The notes under the pieces are model-generated. The model searched no databases and was not told the DNA's origin. It was given only the letters and a program-made list of their open reading frames with translations. Of a stretch of DNA of 63,149 nt, positions 40,856 through 48,821 are shown piece by piece. A program made the position numbers and the translations under genes. The stretch's first letter is position 1; the number at the start of each line of letters is the position of its first letter. The DNA is taken from the NCBI GenBank assembly GCA_934597175.1, contig CAKTQR010000010.1, forward strand, positions 1 to 63,149, written 5' to 3'. Source of the stretch: an uncultured Oscillospiraceae bacterium (lineage in GTDB: Bacteria; Bacillota; Clostridia; Oscillospirales; Oscillospiraceae).

Positions 40856-42190
40856 ATGAAACTTGACAACAAGCGCACGATACTGACAGGCTTTGCCTTC
40901 CTGTCGATATGCGCATTCTGGCAGATGTACAACAGCATCGTTCCCCTCATTCTCACGAACACCTTCCACCTGAACGAGACCTACTCCGGCGCTATCATGG
41001 CGGCGGATAATATCCTTGCACTGTTCCTGCTCCCGCTGTTCGGCTCGATCTCCGACCGCACGAACACCAAGATAGGCAAGCGCATGCCCTTTATCCTGTT
41101 CGGCACGGGACTTGCCATCATCCTTATGAACATTCTGCCCATAATCGATAACAGCTATGCCGCAGCTCCCAGCACTTTTAAGACGATATCCTTCGTCGTC
41201 GTCCTCGGTCTGCTGCTCGTCGCCATGGGCACTTACCGCTCCCCGGCGGTCGCACTCATGCCGGATATCACCCCCAAGCCCCTGCGCAGCAAGGGCAATG
41301 CGATAATAAACCTCATGGGCGCTCTCGGCGGAGTTATCTACCTGGGCGTTGCGGCGGTCATGTACCCCAACAGCAAGGTCGCAGGTCTTGCACATGTCAA
41401 CTACCAGCCGCTGTTTATCGTCGTTGCGTCTATCATGTTCGTCGCCGTTGCGATACTTTTCCTCACGATAAAAGAGCCCAAGCTTCTCGAGGAGCAGCGC
41501 AAGCTCGAAGCCGAGCACCCCGAGTGGAATCTCGCAGAGGACGACGGCAGCGGTCACGAGTCTCTGCCCAAGAATGTTAAAAAGAGCCTCGGCTTCCTGC
41601 TGACCTCCATTGCACTGTGGTTTATAGGCTACAACGCTGTCGAGACCTGGTTTACCACCTATGTATCGCAGGTCATGGGTCAGGCACTGGGCGGAGCGTC
41701 CACCTGCCTTCTCATCGCCACCGGCGGCGCTGTCGTGAGCTATATCCCCATCGGCGTTCTGGCGTCCAAGTTCGGCAGAAAGCGCACCATCATGGCAGGC
41801 ATCATCCTGCTGGCTACCTGCTTCGGCCTCGGCTACTTCCTCACCACAGCATACAGCAGCATCAATGCCATCATGTTCGTCGTCTTTGCACTCGTCGGTC
41901 TTGCATGGGCGGCTATCAATGTCAACTCCCTGCCCATGGTCGTTGAGATGTGCAAGGGCTCGGACATCGGCAAGTTCACCGGTTATTACTACACCTTCTC
42001 TATGGCGGCGCAGGTCATCACCCCCATCGTCGCAGGCTACCTCATGCGCAATGTCAGCTACACGGTGCTGTTCCCGTACGCTGCCGTGTTCGTCGCAATG
42101 AGCTTTGTCACCATGCTGTTTGTCAAGCACGGCGACAATAAGCCCGAGGCCAAGAAGGGTCTGGATGCCTTCGAGGACATGGACGACTGA
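40856..42190 (+). CDS. MFS/GPH-type sugar transporter
   Basis: 444 aa from the ATG at 40856 (CGGAGG upstream), 12 hydrophobic spans. Segments FGSISDRTNTKIGKRMPFIL and ASKFGRKRTIMAG are the loop 2-3 and 8-9 signatures of the glycoside-pentoside-hexuronide/SLC45-like group. Import of a sugar with a cation is likely, but the substrate cannot be told. The stop overlaps the start of the LOG gene (TGATG). Confidence 0.85.
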   Translation: MKLDNKRTILTGFAFLSICAFWQMYNSIVPLILTNTFHLNETYSGAIMAADNILALFLLPLFGSISDRTNTKIGKRMPFILFGTGLAIILMNILPIIDNSYAAAPSTFKTISFVVVLGLLLVAMGTYRSPAVALMPDITPKPLRSKGNAIINLMGALGGVIYLGVAAVMYPNSKVAGLAHVNYQPLFIVVASIMFVAVAILFLTIKEPKLLEEQRKLEAEHPEWNLAEDDGSGHESLPKNVKKSLGFLLTSIALWFIGYNAVETWFTTYVSQVMGQALGGASTCLLIATGGAVVSYIPIGVLASKFGRKRTIMAGIILLATCFGLGYFLTTAYSSINAIMFVVFALVGLAWAAINVNSLPMVVEMCKGSDIGKFTGYYYTFSMAAQVITPIVAGYLMRNVSYTVLFPYAAVFVAMSFVTMLFVKHGDNKPEAKKGLDAFEDMDD

Positions 42191-42771
42191 TGAATATCTG
42201 CATCTACGGTGCATCGAGCTCTGCGCTTGAGCCGGTGTACTACGCCGAGGCGGAGAAATTAGGCGAGCTACTTGCGAGCGCCGGTCACACACTTGTATTC
42301 GGCGGCGGCAGGGAAGGGCTCATGGGCGCAGCCGCACGGGGCGTGCACCGCTTCGGCGGCGATATCATCGGTATCGCACCCCGATTTTTCGACGAGCCCG
42401 GCATCCTTTACGAGCACTGCACCGAAATGATCTACACCGACACCATGCGTGAGCGCAAGCAGCTCATGGAGGAGCGCTCGCAGGCAACTGTCGTTCTCCC
42501 GGGCGGCATCGGCACATATGAGGAATTTTTCGAGATGCTCACGCTAAAGCAGCTCGGCCGCACTGACCGTGCCATCGTCATCGTGAACACGAACGGCTAC
42601 TATGAGCCCATGCACAAGCTCTTGGAGCACACGGCGCAGACGCACTTCATGTCGGCGAATTGCCTTGAGCTATACAAGCTCGTCGACACGCCGCAGCAAG
42701 CGCTCGACTATATAAATTCCTATGTTCCGCAAAGCGGAAGTATAAGGCGATTAAGCGATTATAATAAGTAG
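42190..42771 (+). CDS. LOG-family nucleotide 5'-monophosphate phosphoribohydrolase
   Basis: 193 aa, Rossmann-like. Motifs GGGREGLMGAAARG and PGGIGTYEEFFEML match the PGGxGTxxE signature. Bacterial LOG proteins split AMP or related nucleotides to base and ribose 5-phosphate. Translationally coupled to the transporter through TGATG. Confidence 0.9.
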   Translation: MNICIYGASSSALEPVYYAEAEKLGELLASAGHTLVFGGGREGLMGAAARGVHRFGGDIIGIAPRFFDEPGILYEHCTEMIYTDTMRERKQLMEERSQATVVLPGGIGTYEEFFEMLTLKQLGRTDRAIVIVNTNGYYEPMHKLLEHTAQTHFMSANCLELYKLVDTPQQALDYINSYVPQSGSIRRLSDYNK

Positions 42772-42781
42772 GGGCGATTTT

Positions 42782-43570
42782 TTGAACAAGGGCATAAAAA
42801 TTCAAGGCTTCGTCTGCCGCAGAGACGGACTGAAGATACACGGTACGGTGTTTCGCCCCAAAGTACCGGCCGGAGTGCGGTTGCCGACCGTAATTGTTTG
42901 CCATGAATTTATGGCAAATCGGCTGTTTTCGTTTCCTTATGCGTATAATTTGGCAAGAAACGGCTATGCTGCGTTCTGCTTTGACTTTAATGGCGGAGGC
43001 ATCGTCAGCCAAAGCGAGGGAATCAGCCGCAATATGTCCGTTCTCACCGAGATGGACGATCTCCTTGCGGTCATGGATTTCGTCGGACGGCAGCCATACA
43101 CCGATGGCAGCGGCGTTGTCTTATACGGGTGCAGTCAGGGCGGACTGGTGTGCGCACTTACCGCAGCACGCATGCCGGATAAGGTCAATGCGCTGATTTT
43201 GCAGTATCCTGCGCTGTCTATCCCCGATGATGCGAGAAAAGGGAAGATGATAAAGGCCGAATTTGACCCGAACTCCGTTCCGGAGCTGTTGCATTGCGGA
43301 CCGATGAAGCTCGGCAGGCGTTACGCAGCCGATGTGATGGATATGGATGTTTCGCAAGAGATAGCCGGCTATACCGGTCGGGTGCTCATCCTGCACGGCG
43401 ATAGCGATACGCTCGTTGATATAAAATACTCCGAGACGGCTTTTGAGCGCTACTGCCAAGACGGTGCGCAGGCACAATTTGCGGTCATACAGGGCGCAGG
43501 ACATATTTTCCTCAAGCCGAAGCACATAAAGCAGGCGAACAGGTGCGTTACGGACTTTTTATCAAGATAA
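42782..43570 (+). CDS. Alpha/beta hydrolase
   Basis: 262 aa. Nucleophile elbow GCSQGG, Asp in HGDSDTLVD and His in GAGHIF make a complete triad. The opening domain resembles acyl esterases (FVCRRDGLKIHGTVF). TTG start at 42782 after AGGGGCGA, 10 bases past the LOG gene; no better start lies nearby. Substrate unknown. Third gene of the transporter operon. Confidence 0.85.
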   Translation: MNKGIKIQGFVCRRDGLKIHGTVFRPKVPAGVRLPTVIVCHEFMANRLFSFPYAYNLARNGYAAFCFDFNGGGIVSQSEGISRNMSVLTEMDDLLAVMDFVGRQPYTDGSGVVLYGCSQGGLVCALTAARMPDKVNALILQYPALSIPDDARKGKMIKAEFDPNSVPELLHCGPMKLGRRYAADVMDMDVSQEIAGYTGRVLILHGDSDTLVDIKYSETAFERYCQDGAQAQFAVIQGAGHIFLKPKHIKQANRCVTDFLSR

Positions 43571-43576
43571 CAAGTA

Positions 43577-43608
43577 AGAAAGACGGGAAAACTCCCGTCT
43601 TTCTTTTT
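43577..43608. terminator. Terminator after the hydrolase, shared with the SpoIVB-like gene
   Basis: AGAAAGACGGGA, loop AAAC, TCCCGTCTTTCT, then TTTT. Confidence 0.9.
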
Positions 43609-43610
43609 GC

Positions 43611-44600
43611 TCACGCTGCCTTGTCGCAAAGCGGCACCTGCTCGAGCATATCCTGTATGCTGATGCCGTAGCCCGAGGTAGGGTCGTTTACAAAGACATG
43701 GGTAACAGCGCCCACGAGCTTGCCCTCCTGGATAATGGGGCTGCCGGACATCCCCTGAACTATGCCGCCGGTCTGGGCAATGAGGGCAGGGTCAGTCACG
43801 GTGATGAGCACCGTTTTGAGCCCGTCGTTTTCATAAATGCGCTTTACCTCGATCTGATACTCATTGACCGTGTCGCCCGAGAGCGTGCAGTAAATGCTCG
43901 CCTTGCCGACCTTTATATCGCCGGTCTCGACGGCCTTGCCGTCAAACTGCGCCGCACCGTAGATGCCGCAGCCGCAGTTAATCTGAATATCGCCCAAAAA
44001 CGCAGCCTCGTCGGTGCTCCCGTTAAGAGCACCGGGTGAGCCGACCTCGCCCTTTGCTATGCCAACGACCTGAGCGTCATAAATGCTGCCGTCGCCCAAG
44101 GGCAGCGTCATGCCGGTCTCGGAGTCGCTTATGCTGTGACCGAGTGCGCCGTAGATGCCCGTTGCCGGGTCATAGAAGGTAAGAGTACCTACGCCGCTTA
44201 TGCCGTCACGCAGCATAAGACCGAGCTTCCAAGCACCGTCTGTTGCCTGCGCCGGAGCTACATTGAACTGGCGGGGCTTGCCCGCACGGTCGACCGTCAC
44301 GGAGACCTTGCCGCCGTCAAGCCCTTGCACCGCCTCGGTAAAATCCTCTGCCGAGGAGACATCCTTTGCACCTATCCGGGTGATCAGATCGCCCTTTTTG
44401 ATGCCGGCTTCCTCGGCAGGGGAGACCTTGCCGCTTTTCGTTTCAACGCTCTGCACCCCTGCGACCATCACGCCGTCCGTGAGCATTTTAATGCCCAGCG
44501 CCCTGCCGCCCGGGATAAGCTCCTGCGCCATTGCCACGGTGCTCATGGTTAATATGAACACCACGGCGAGAACTACACCTGTAAATTTTTTTATCGCCAA
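43611..44600 (-). CDS. spoIVB: SpoIVB-like serine peptidase with PDZ domain
   Basis: 329 aa. TTG start at 44600 with GGGGGTGAG before it. A hydrophobic N-terminal signal/anchor, a PDZ domain around residues 50-115 (AEEAGIKKGDLITRIG), and the SpoIVB peptidase domain with His in GALGHSISD and Ser in QGMSGSPIIQ. In Bacillus, SpoIVB made in the forespore triggers sigma-K activation. Divergent from the peptidoglycan peptidase next door. Confidence 0.88.
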   Translation of the reverse strand: MAIKKFTGVVLAVVFILTMSTVAMAQELIPGGRALGIKMLTDGVMVAGVQSVETKSGKVSPAEEAGIKKGDLITRIGAKDVSSAEDFTEAVQGLDGGKVSVTVDRAGKPRQFNVAPAQATDGAWKLGLMLRDGISGVGTLTFYDPATGIYGALGHSISDSETGMTLPLGDGSIYDAQVVGIAKGEVGSPGALNGSTDEAAFLGDIQINCGCGIYGAAQFDGKAVETGDIKVGKASIYCTLSGDTVNEYQIEVKRIYENDGLKTVLITVTDPALIAQTGGIVQGMSGSPIIQEGKLVGAVTHVFVNDPTSGYGISIQDMLEQVPLCDKAA

Positions 44601-44764
44601 ACATTCTCACCCCCTTGGCTCACGCCCGACTGAGCAGAGCCTGTTATAAGTATGCGTGTCGGGGCGTAGAATAAAGCAGGCTGATTTTTTCTCAATTACC
44701 TGCCGTGCTTTTTTCAAGGCGAAAATGCGGCAGACAATTTTTGTGCAGAATAAAGGAGCGGAAA

Positions 44765-46039
44765 ATGAGAATTTTAAAATACGGCAGCACCGGACCGGCA
44801 GTTGAGCTTTTGCAGCTTGCGCTTGACCGAGCGGGCTTCGGCGAGCTTGCCATCGACGGCGTTTTCGGCACAAAAACAAAAAATGCGGTGCTCAGGTTCC
44901 AGTCGTTAAACGGTCTTGTCGCCGACGGCATCGTCGGCCCTGCGACCCACCGTGCGCTTATACCGTGGTACACGGGCTTTGCAACGCACCGGGTGCACCG
45001 AAACGACACCCTGTGGTCGATAGCCGAGCTTTACGGCTCGACGCTTCGTGCGATAAGCATCGCAAATCCCGGGCTCATCGCCGAAAATTTGCAGGTCGGC
45101 AGCGTCGTCACCGTGCCGCTTCCCTTTGATATTGTGCCCACAAATATAAGCTTTACTTCTGCCCTGACGGCTTATTGCGTCCGGGGCATCGCCGCACGCT
45201 ATCCGTTTGTGAAGATCGGCGAGGTCGGCAAAAGCGTCATGGGCAGGACGCTTTGGTATCTGTCGGCAGGCCGCGGCGACAGGCGGGTTTTCTATAACGC
45301 AGCGCACCACGCAAACGAGTGGATAACCGTGCCGGTGCTTTTAAAATTTTGCGAGCAGTACGCAAGAGCCTACGCCTACGGGGAGAAAATTTTCGGCTTT
45401 GCGGCATCGGAGATCTTTGACCGCACGAATATCTACATAGCGCCCTGCGTCGACCCGGACGGGGTCGACCTCGTGACCGGGGAATTAAGCTCCGGCGAAT
45501 ATTTTGAAAACGCAAGGCGCATTGCCGCAAACTATCCGTCCATTCCGTTTCCCTCCGGCTGGAAAGCAAACATCCGGGGCGTTGACCTCAATCTGCAATA
45601 TCCGGCGGGCTGGGAGCAGGCGAGGGAGAATAAATTCTCGCAGGGCTTCGTGAGCCCCGCACCGTCGGACTATGTCGGCTCAGCGCCGCTGGTTGCGCCC
45701 GAGGCAAGGGCGATGTACGACTTCACGCTCTCGCTCTCGCCGGAGCTCATTTTGGCCTACCACACGCAGGGCGAGGTCATCTATTGGAAGTTTCTCGATT
45801 ACGAGCCGGCAAATTCCCGTGCCATCGCCGACACCTTTGCCGCCGTCTCGGGTTACTCGGTCGAGGATACGCCCTACGCCTCGGGCTTTGCCGGGTACAA
45901 GGACTGGTTTATCCGGGACTTTAACCGCCCGGGCTACACCATCGAAGTCGGAAAGGGCACAAACCCGCTGCCGCTCTCGCAGTTTGACAAGATATACGCC
46001 GACAACCTCGGCATCTTGGTCTACGGCGCATTAGTCTAA
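44765..46039 (+). CDS. Peptidoglycan-binding M14 zinc peptidase
   Basis: 424 aa from the ATG at 44765 (AAAGGAG upstream). Residues 1-65 are a PG_binding_1 domain (LQLALDRAGFGELAIDGVFG), 77-122 a LysM domain (HRNDTLWSIAELYGSTLRAI), and about 135-424 an M14 carboxypeptidase domain. Zinc ligands H182-x-x-E185 (HHANEW) and a later His in AYHTQGEVIYW, with catalytic Glu in YTIEVGKG. Family: gamma-D-glutamyl-L-diamino acid endopeptidase I. It lacks a signal peptide, as spore-located members often do. A role in spore cortex or wall turnover is inferred. Confidence 0.9.
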   Translation: MRILKYGSTGPAVELLQLALDRAGFGELAIDGVFGTKTKNAVLRFQSLNGLVADGIVGPATHRALIPWYTGFATHRVHRNDTLWSIAELYGSTLRAISIANPGLIAENLQVGSVVTVPLPFDIVPTNISFTSALTAYCVRGIAARYPFVKIGEVGKSVMGRTLWYLSAGRGDRRVFYNAAHHANEWITVPVLLKFCEQYARAYAYGEKIFGFAASEIFDRTNIYIAPCVDPDGVDLVTGELSSGEYFENARRIAANYPSIPFPSGWKANIRGVDLNLQYPAGWEQARENKFSQGFVSPAPSDYVGSAPLVAPEARAMYDFTLSLSPELILAYHTQGEVIYWKFLDYEPANSRAIADTFAAVSGYSVEDTPYASGFAGYKDWFIRDFNRPGYTIEVGKGTNPLPLSQFDKIYADNLGILVYGALV

Positions 46040-46067
46040 AAAAAGCACCCGATCGGGTGCTTTTTTT
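46038..46067. terminator. Bidirectional terminator, M14 peptidase / histidine kinases
   Basis: AAAAAAAGCACCC, loop GATC, GGGTGCTTTTTTT. The same GCACCC core as the terminator at 13833. Confidence 0.93.
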
Positions 46068-47376
46068 ATTTATACAGTCTGAGTATAACGGACACGGTAA
46101 ACTTGCCGCCCTTGGTCTCGATGACGCTGCTGCCGTCGTACTTTTTGGCGACCGATTCGAGAATTTGCGTTCCGACGCCACGCTCAAGCTCCGGTATGCG
46201 CCGCTTTTTGGTATCCTCCGCTTCCGGCAGAGCGGGATTAGTCTCGCTGATGATGAGATAACTGCCTTTGATGCGGGCATCAAGCTCAATGCTAGGGCTC
46301 TCAATTTTGCCGCACGCTTCGACGGCGTTATCCATGATATTGCCGAAAACAATGACGAGATCCGTGTTCGAAATCGGCAGCTCGGCGGGCAAAACGATGT
46401 CCGTTTTGACGGATATGCCCTGCTTTTTTGCTTCCTCAACACGCCCGAACAGGAACGCATCCACAACGGGATTTTCGCAGCTGCCGAGCATGGAGCTGCG
46501 GCGGTTTTCCTTAAGAAACTGCCCTGCATATTCCGCCGCTTCCTGCTGCTTACCGTCGGCGAGGAGATACTGTATCGTGTTCACATGATGCATGATATCG
46601 TGCCGTATGCGTCGGTTAGCCTCATACTGCGAGGTCAGCGCCTCGTAATGGCTGATCTGCATGTTTAGCTGCTTTTCGAGCATCCTGTTCGTCGCCTCAA
46701 GCTCGGCCTTGCGCCCGGCATCGGCAATGGTGCGCACCAGTGCAATGTCCGCCGCAACGCACAGCAAGAGAAATCCGCCGAAAATGACAAGCTGCTTGGG
46801 GCTCGGATTCGAGCCGAACATGGAGTTGTATACAAAGTAGACCGTTGCCGCCTGCGACAGCGGGAAGAACAGAAAAATCACCCACTGCCCGACCGTGAGA
46901 CTGTACCGGGTCTTGCTTATGCGTGACGCCGTAAACCAGAGAATGATCACATAAAACGGCATATAGGTAAACCACAGCAGAAATGTTCTGGAGTTGAGCC
47001 AAAATTCCGTGGCGTCGTAGTAGTTGAGGTAGATCTCGGGGTAGACGAACAGCACGACCGCTTCGAGCAGCATAATGACGAGCGCCGGGAAAAATGCGCA
47101 GAATATCGTGCGCAGGGGCTTGCTCTTAAAGCACGCAAGTGCGGCGATGAGCATGACGGCGGGCATGGAGAACATGCGGACGAGGCTTCGGCTGGGAAGC
47201 GCCTTCGCTATCGGGAGCACGAAAAATGCTATGACGACGAAAATGACGGTCGTCAGCCGCTTTGAAAGCCGAGGCGTGAGCGTTCGCCACATGAACGCAG
47301 CCCACAGCATTATCAATGCGGCGTTAAACAGAAATTCAAGCGGCGAAACATATATGCTTTGTATATATTCTTTCAT
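46066..47376 (-). CDS. GHKL sensor histidine kinase, downstream copy
   Basis: 436 aa from the ATG at 47376 (GGAG 6 bases upstream). Six or seven N-terminal membrane spans to about residue 205, a coiled coil, then RRIRHDIMHHVNTIQYLL with the phospho-acceptor His, and the ATPase N box NIMDNAVEACGKIE and G box ERGVGTQILESV. The layout is AgrC/CitS-like (peptide or small-molecule sensor). From about residue 210 to the end it is almost identical to its neighbour at 47391-48704, with about five residue changes. No response regulator adjoins. Confidence 0.88.
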   Translation of the reverse strand: MKEYIQSIYVSPLEFLFNAALIMLWAAFMWRTLTPRLSKRLTTVIFVVIAFFVLPIAKALPSRSLVRMFSMPAVMLIAALACFKSKPLRTIFCAFFPALVIMLLEAVVLFVYPEIYLNYYDATEFWLNSRTFLLWFTYMPFYVIILWFTASRISKTRYSLTVGQWVIFLFFPLSQAATVYFVYNSMFGSNPSPKQLVIFGGFLLLCVAADIALVRTIADAGRKAELEATNRMLEKQLNMQISHYEALTSQYEANRRIRHDIMHHVNTIQYLLADGKQQEAAEYAGQFLKENRRSSMLGSCENPVVDAFLFGRVEEAKKQGISVKTDIVLPAELPISNTDLVIVFGNIMDNAVEACGKIESPSIELDARIKGSYLIISETNPALPEAEDTKKRRIPELERGVGTQILESVAKKYDGSSVIETKGGKFTVSVILRLYK

Positions 47377-47390
47377 TTGATGCTCCAAAA

Positions 47391-48704
47391 TTAAGATTCG
47401 TACAGCCGCAGAATGACGGACACGGTAAACTTGCCGTCCTTGGTTTCAATGACGCTGCTGCCGTCGTGCTTTTTGGCGACCGATTCGAGAATTTGCGTTC
47501 CGACGCCACGCTCAAGCTCGGGTATGCGGCGCTTTTTGGTATCCTCCGCTTCCGGCAGAGCGGGATTAGTCTCGCTGATGATCAGATAGCTGCCTTTGAT
47601 GCGGGCATCGAGCTCAATACTCGGATTTTCGATTTTGCCGCACGCTTCGACGGCGTTATCCATGATGTTGCCGAACACGATGACAAGCTCGGTGTTCGAT
47701 ACCGGCAGCTCGGCAGGCAAAACGATGTCCGTTTTGACGGATATGCCCTGCTTTTTTGCTTCCTCAACACGCCCAAATAAGAACGCATCCACGACCGGGT
47801 TTTCGCAGCTGCCGAGCATAGAGCTGCGGCGGTTTTCCTTAAGAAACTGCCCTGCATACTCCGCCGCCTCCTGTTGCTTGCCGTCGGCGAGGAGGTACTG
47901 TATCGTGTTCACATGATGCATGATATCATGGCGAATCCTGCGGTTAGCCTCATACTGCGAGGTCAGCGCCTCGTAATGGCTTATCTGCATGTTAAGCTGC
48001 TTTTCGAGCATCCTGTTCGTCGCCTCAAGCTCCGCCTTGCGTCCTGCGTCGGCAATAGTTCGCACCAGCGCAATGTCCGCCGCAATGCACAGCGTAAGGA
48101 AGATGCCGAGCATCACGAACTGCCTTGTCGTTGTGTCCGTTCCGAAGAACGAGTTGAAGACGAAATACACGGTTATCGCCTGCGAGAGCGGGAAAAACAG
48201 AAATGTCGCCCACTGCTTTGCCGTCAGATTGTAGCGGGTGCGGCTTATGCGTGACGCAGCCGCCCACAAAACCAGCCCGTAAACGGGGATATAGTAAAAC
48301 AGCAGCAAAAAGTACCTGGCGTTGAGCCAATAGCCCGACTGCTCATCAAGATGCCGAAAGACCTCGGGATACACCAGCATGTTCAGCATTTCCGCAAGCA
48401 GCATGGCGAGGGTCGGGAAAAACGAGCAGAACACCGTGCGCAGAGGTCTGCTTTTGTAGCACACGAAGCCGAAAACGACCATCAGCGTCGGGGTAAACAG
48501 CAGCCTCGGCAGCGAGTGGTCGGGTATTTGCAGAGCCACGACGGGGCAGATAATGCTGATCAAAAGCGAAAGGAGGATCGTCGTTCCTTTTGAAAACTTC
48601 GGAGTCAGGGTCTGCCGCATGAAAAGCGCCCATTGCAAGATCAAAACGGTGTTGAAAATAAAATCAAAGGGCGTGGCGATAATGCTCTGTGCAAATTCTT
48701 TCAT
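47391..48704 (-). CDS. GHKL sensor histidine kinase, upstream copy
   Basis: 437 aa from the ATG at 48704. Same architecture as the downstream copy, 14 bases apart, so both share the promoter at 48745-48773. The membrane half is clearly homologous but only about half identical, whereas the kinase half is nearly unchanged even at the DNA level. That contrast suggests gene conversion or a recent domain copy. Two receptors feeding one response pathway is the simple reading. No AgrB/AgrD-like pair was found nearby. Confidence 0.88.
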   Translation of the reverse strand: MKEFAQSIIATPFDFIFNTVLILQWALFMRQTLTPKFSKGTTILLSLLISIICPVVALQIPDHSLPRLLFTPTLMVVFGFVCYKSRPLRTVFCSFFPTLAMLLAEMLNMLVYPEVFRHLDEQSGYWLNARYFLLLFYYIPVYGLVLWAAASRISRTRYNLTAKQWATFLFFPLSQAITVYFVFNSFFGTDTTTRQFVMLGIFLTLCIAADIALVRTIADAGRKAELEATNRMLEKQLNMQISHYEALTSQYEANRRIRHDIMHHVNTIQYLLADGKQQEAAEYAGQFLKENRRSSMLGSCENPVVDAFLFGRVEEAKKQGISVKTDIVLPAELPVSNTELVIVFGNIMDNAVEACGKIENPSIELDARIKGSYLIISETNPALPEAEDTKKRRIPELERGVGTQILESVAKKHDGSSVIETKDGKFTVSVILRLYES

Positions 48705-48744
48705 AAAACGCTCCAAAAACAGTTGTTAAGTTGACTTATTGCAA

Positions 48745-48773
48745 ATTATAGCATATTCCTGCAAACTTTTGAA
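48745..48773 (-). promoter_or_regulatory. Promoter of the tandem kinase genes
   Basis: On the minus strand TTCAAA (48768-48773) and a perfect TATAAT (48745-48750), spacer 17. Confidence 0.55.
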
Positions 48774-48807
48774 GCAAAAAAATCCGCCGCATTTTCTGCG
48801 GCGGATC
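48774..48807 (-). terminator. Terminator of the flavorubredoxin gene
   Basis: On the minus strand ATCCGCCGCA, loop GAAAA, TGCGGCGGAT, then seven T. It is close upstream of the kinase promoter. Confidence 0.9.
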
Positions 48808-48821
48808 TGATGTTCAGCTTT

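Noticed and set aside
40751..42292. 513-codon open frame on the minus strand
   Set aside because: Antisense to the 12-span transporter; its composition (His, Asp, Gly rich) is typical of a shadow frame.
48720..48741. TTGTTAA half-site upstream of the kinase genes as a Rex operator
   Set aside because: The second half does not match at the 4-base spacing Rex needs.
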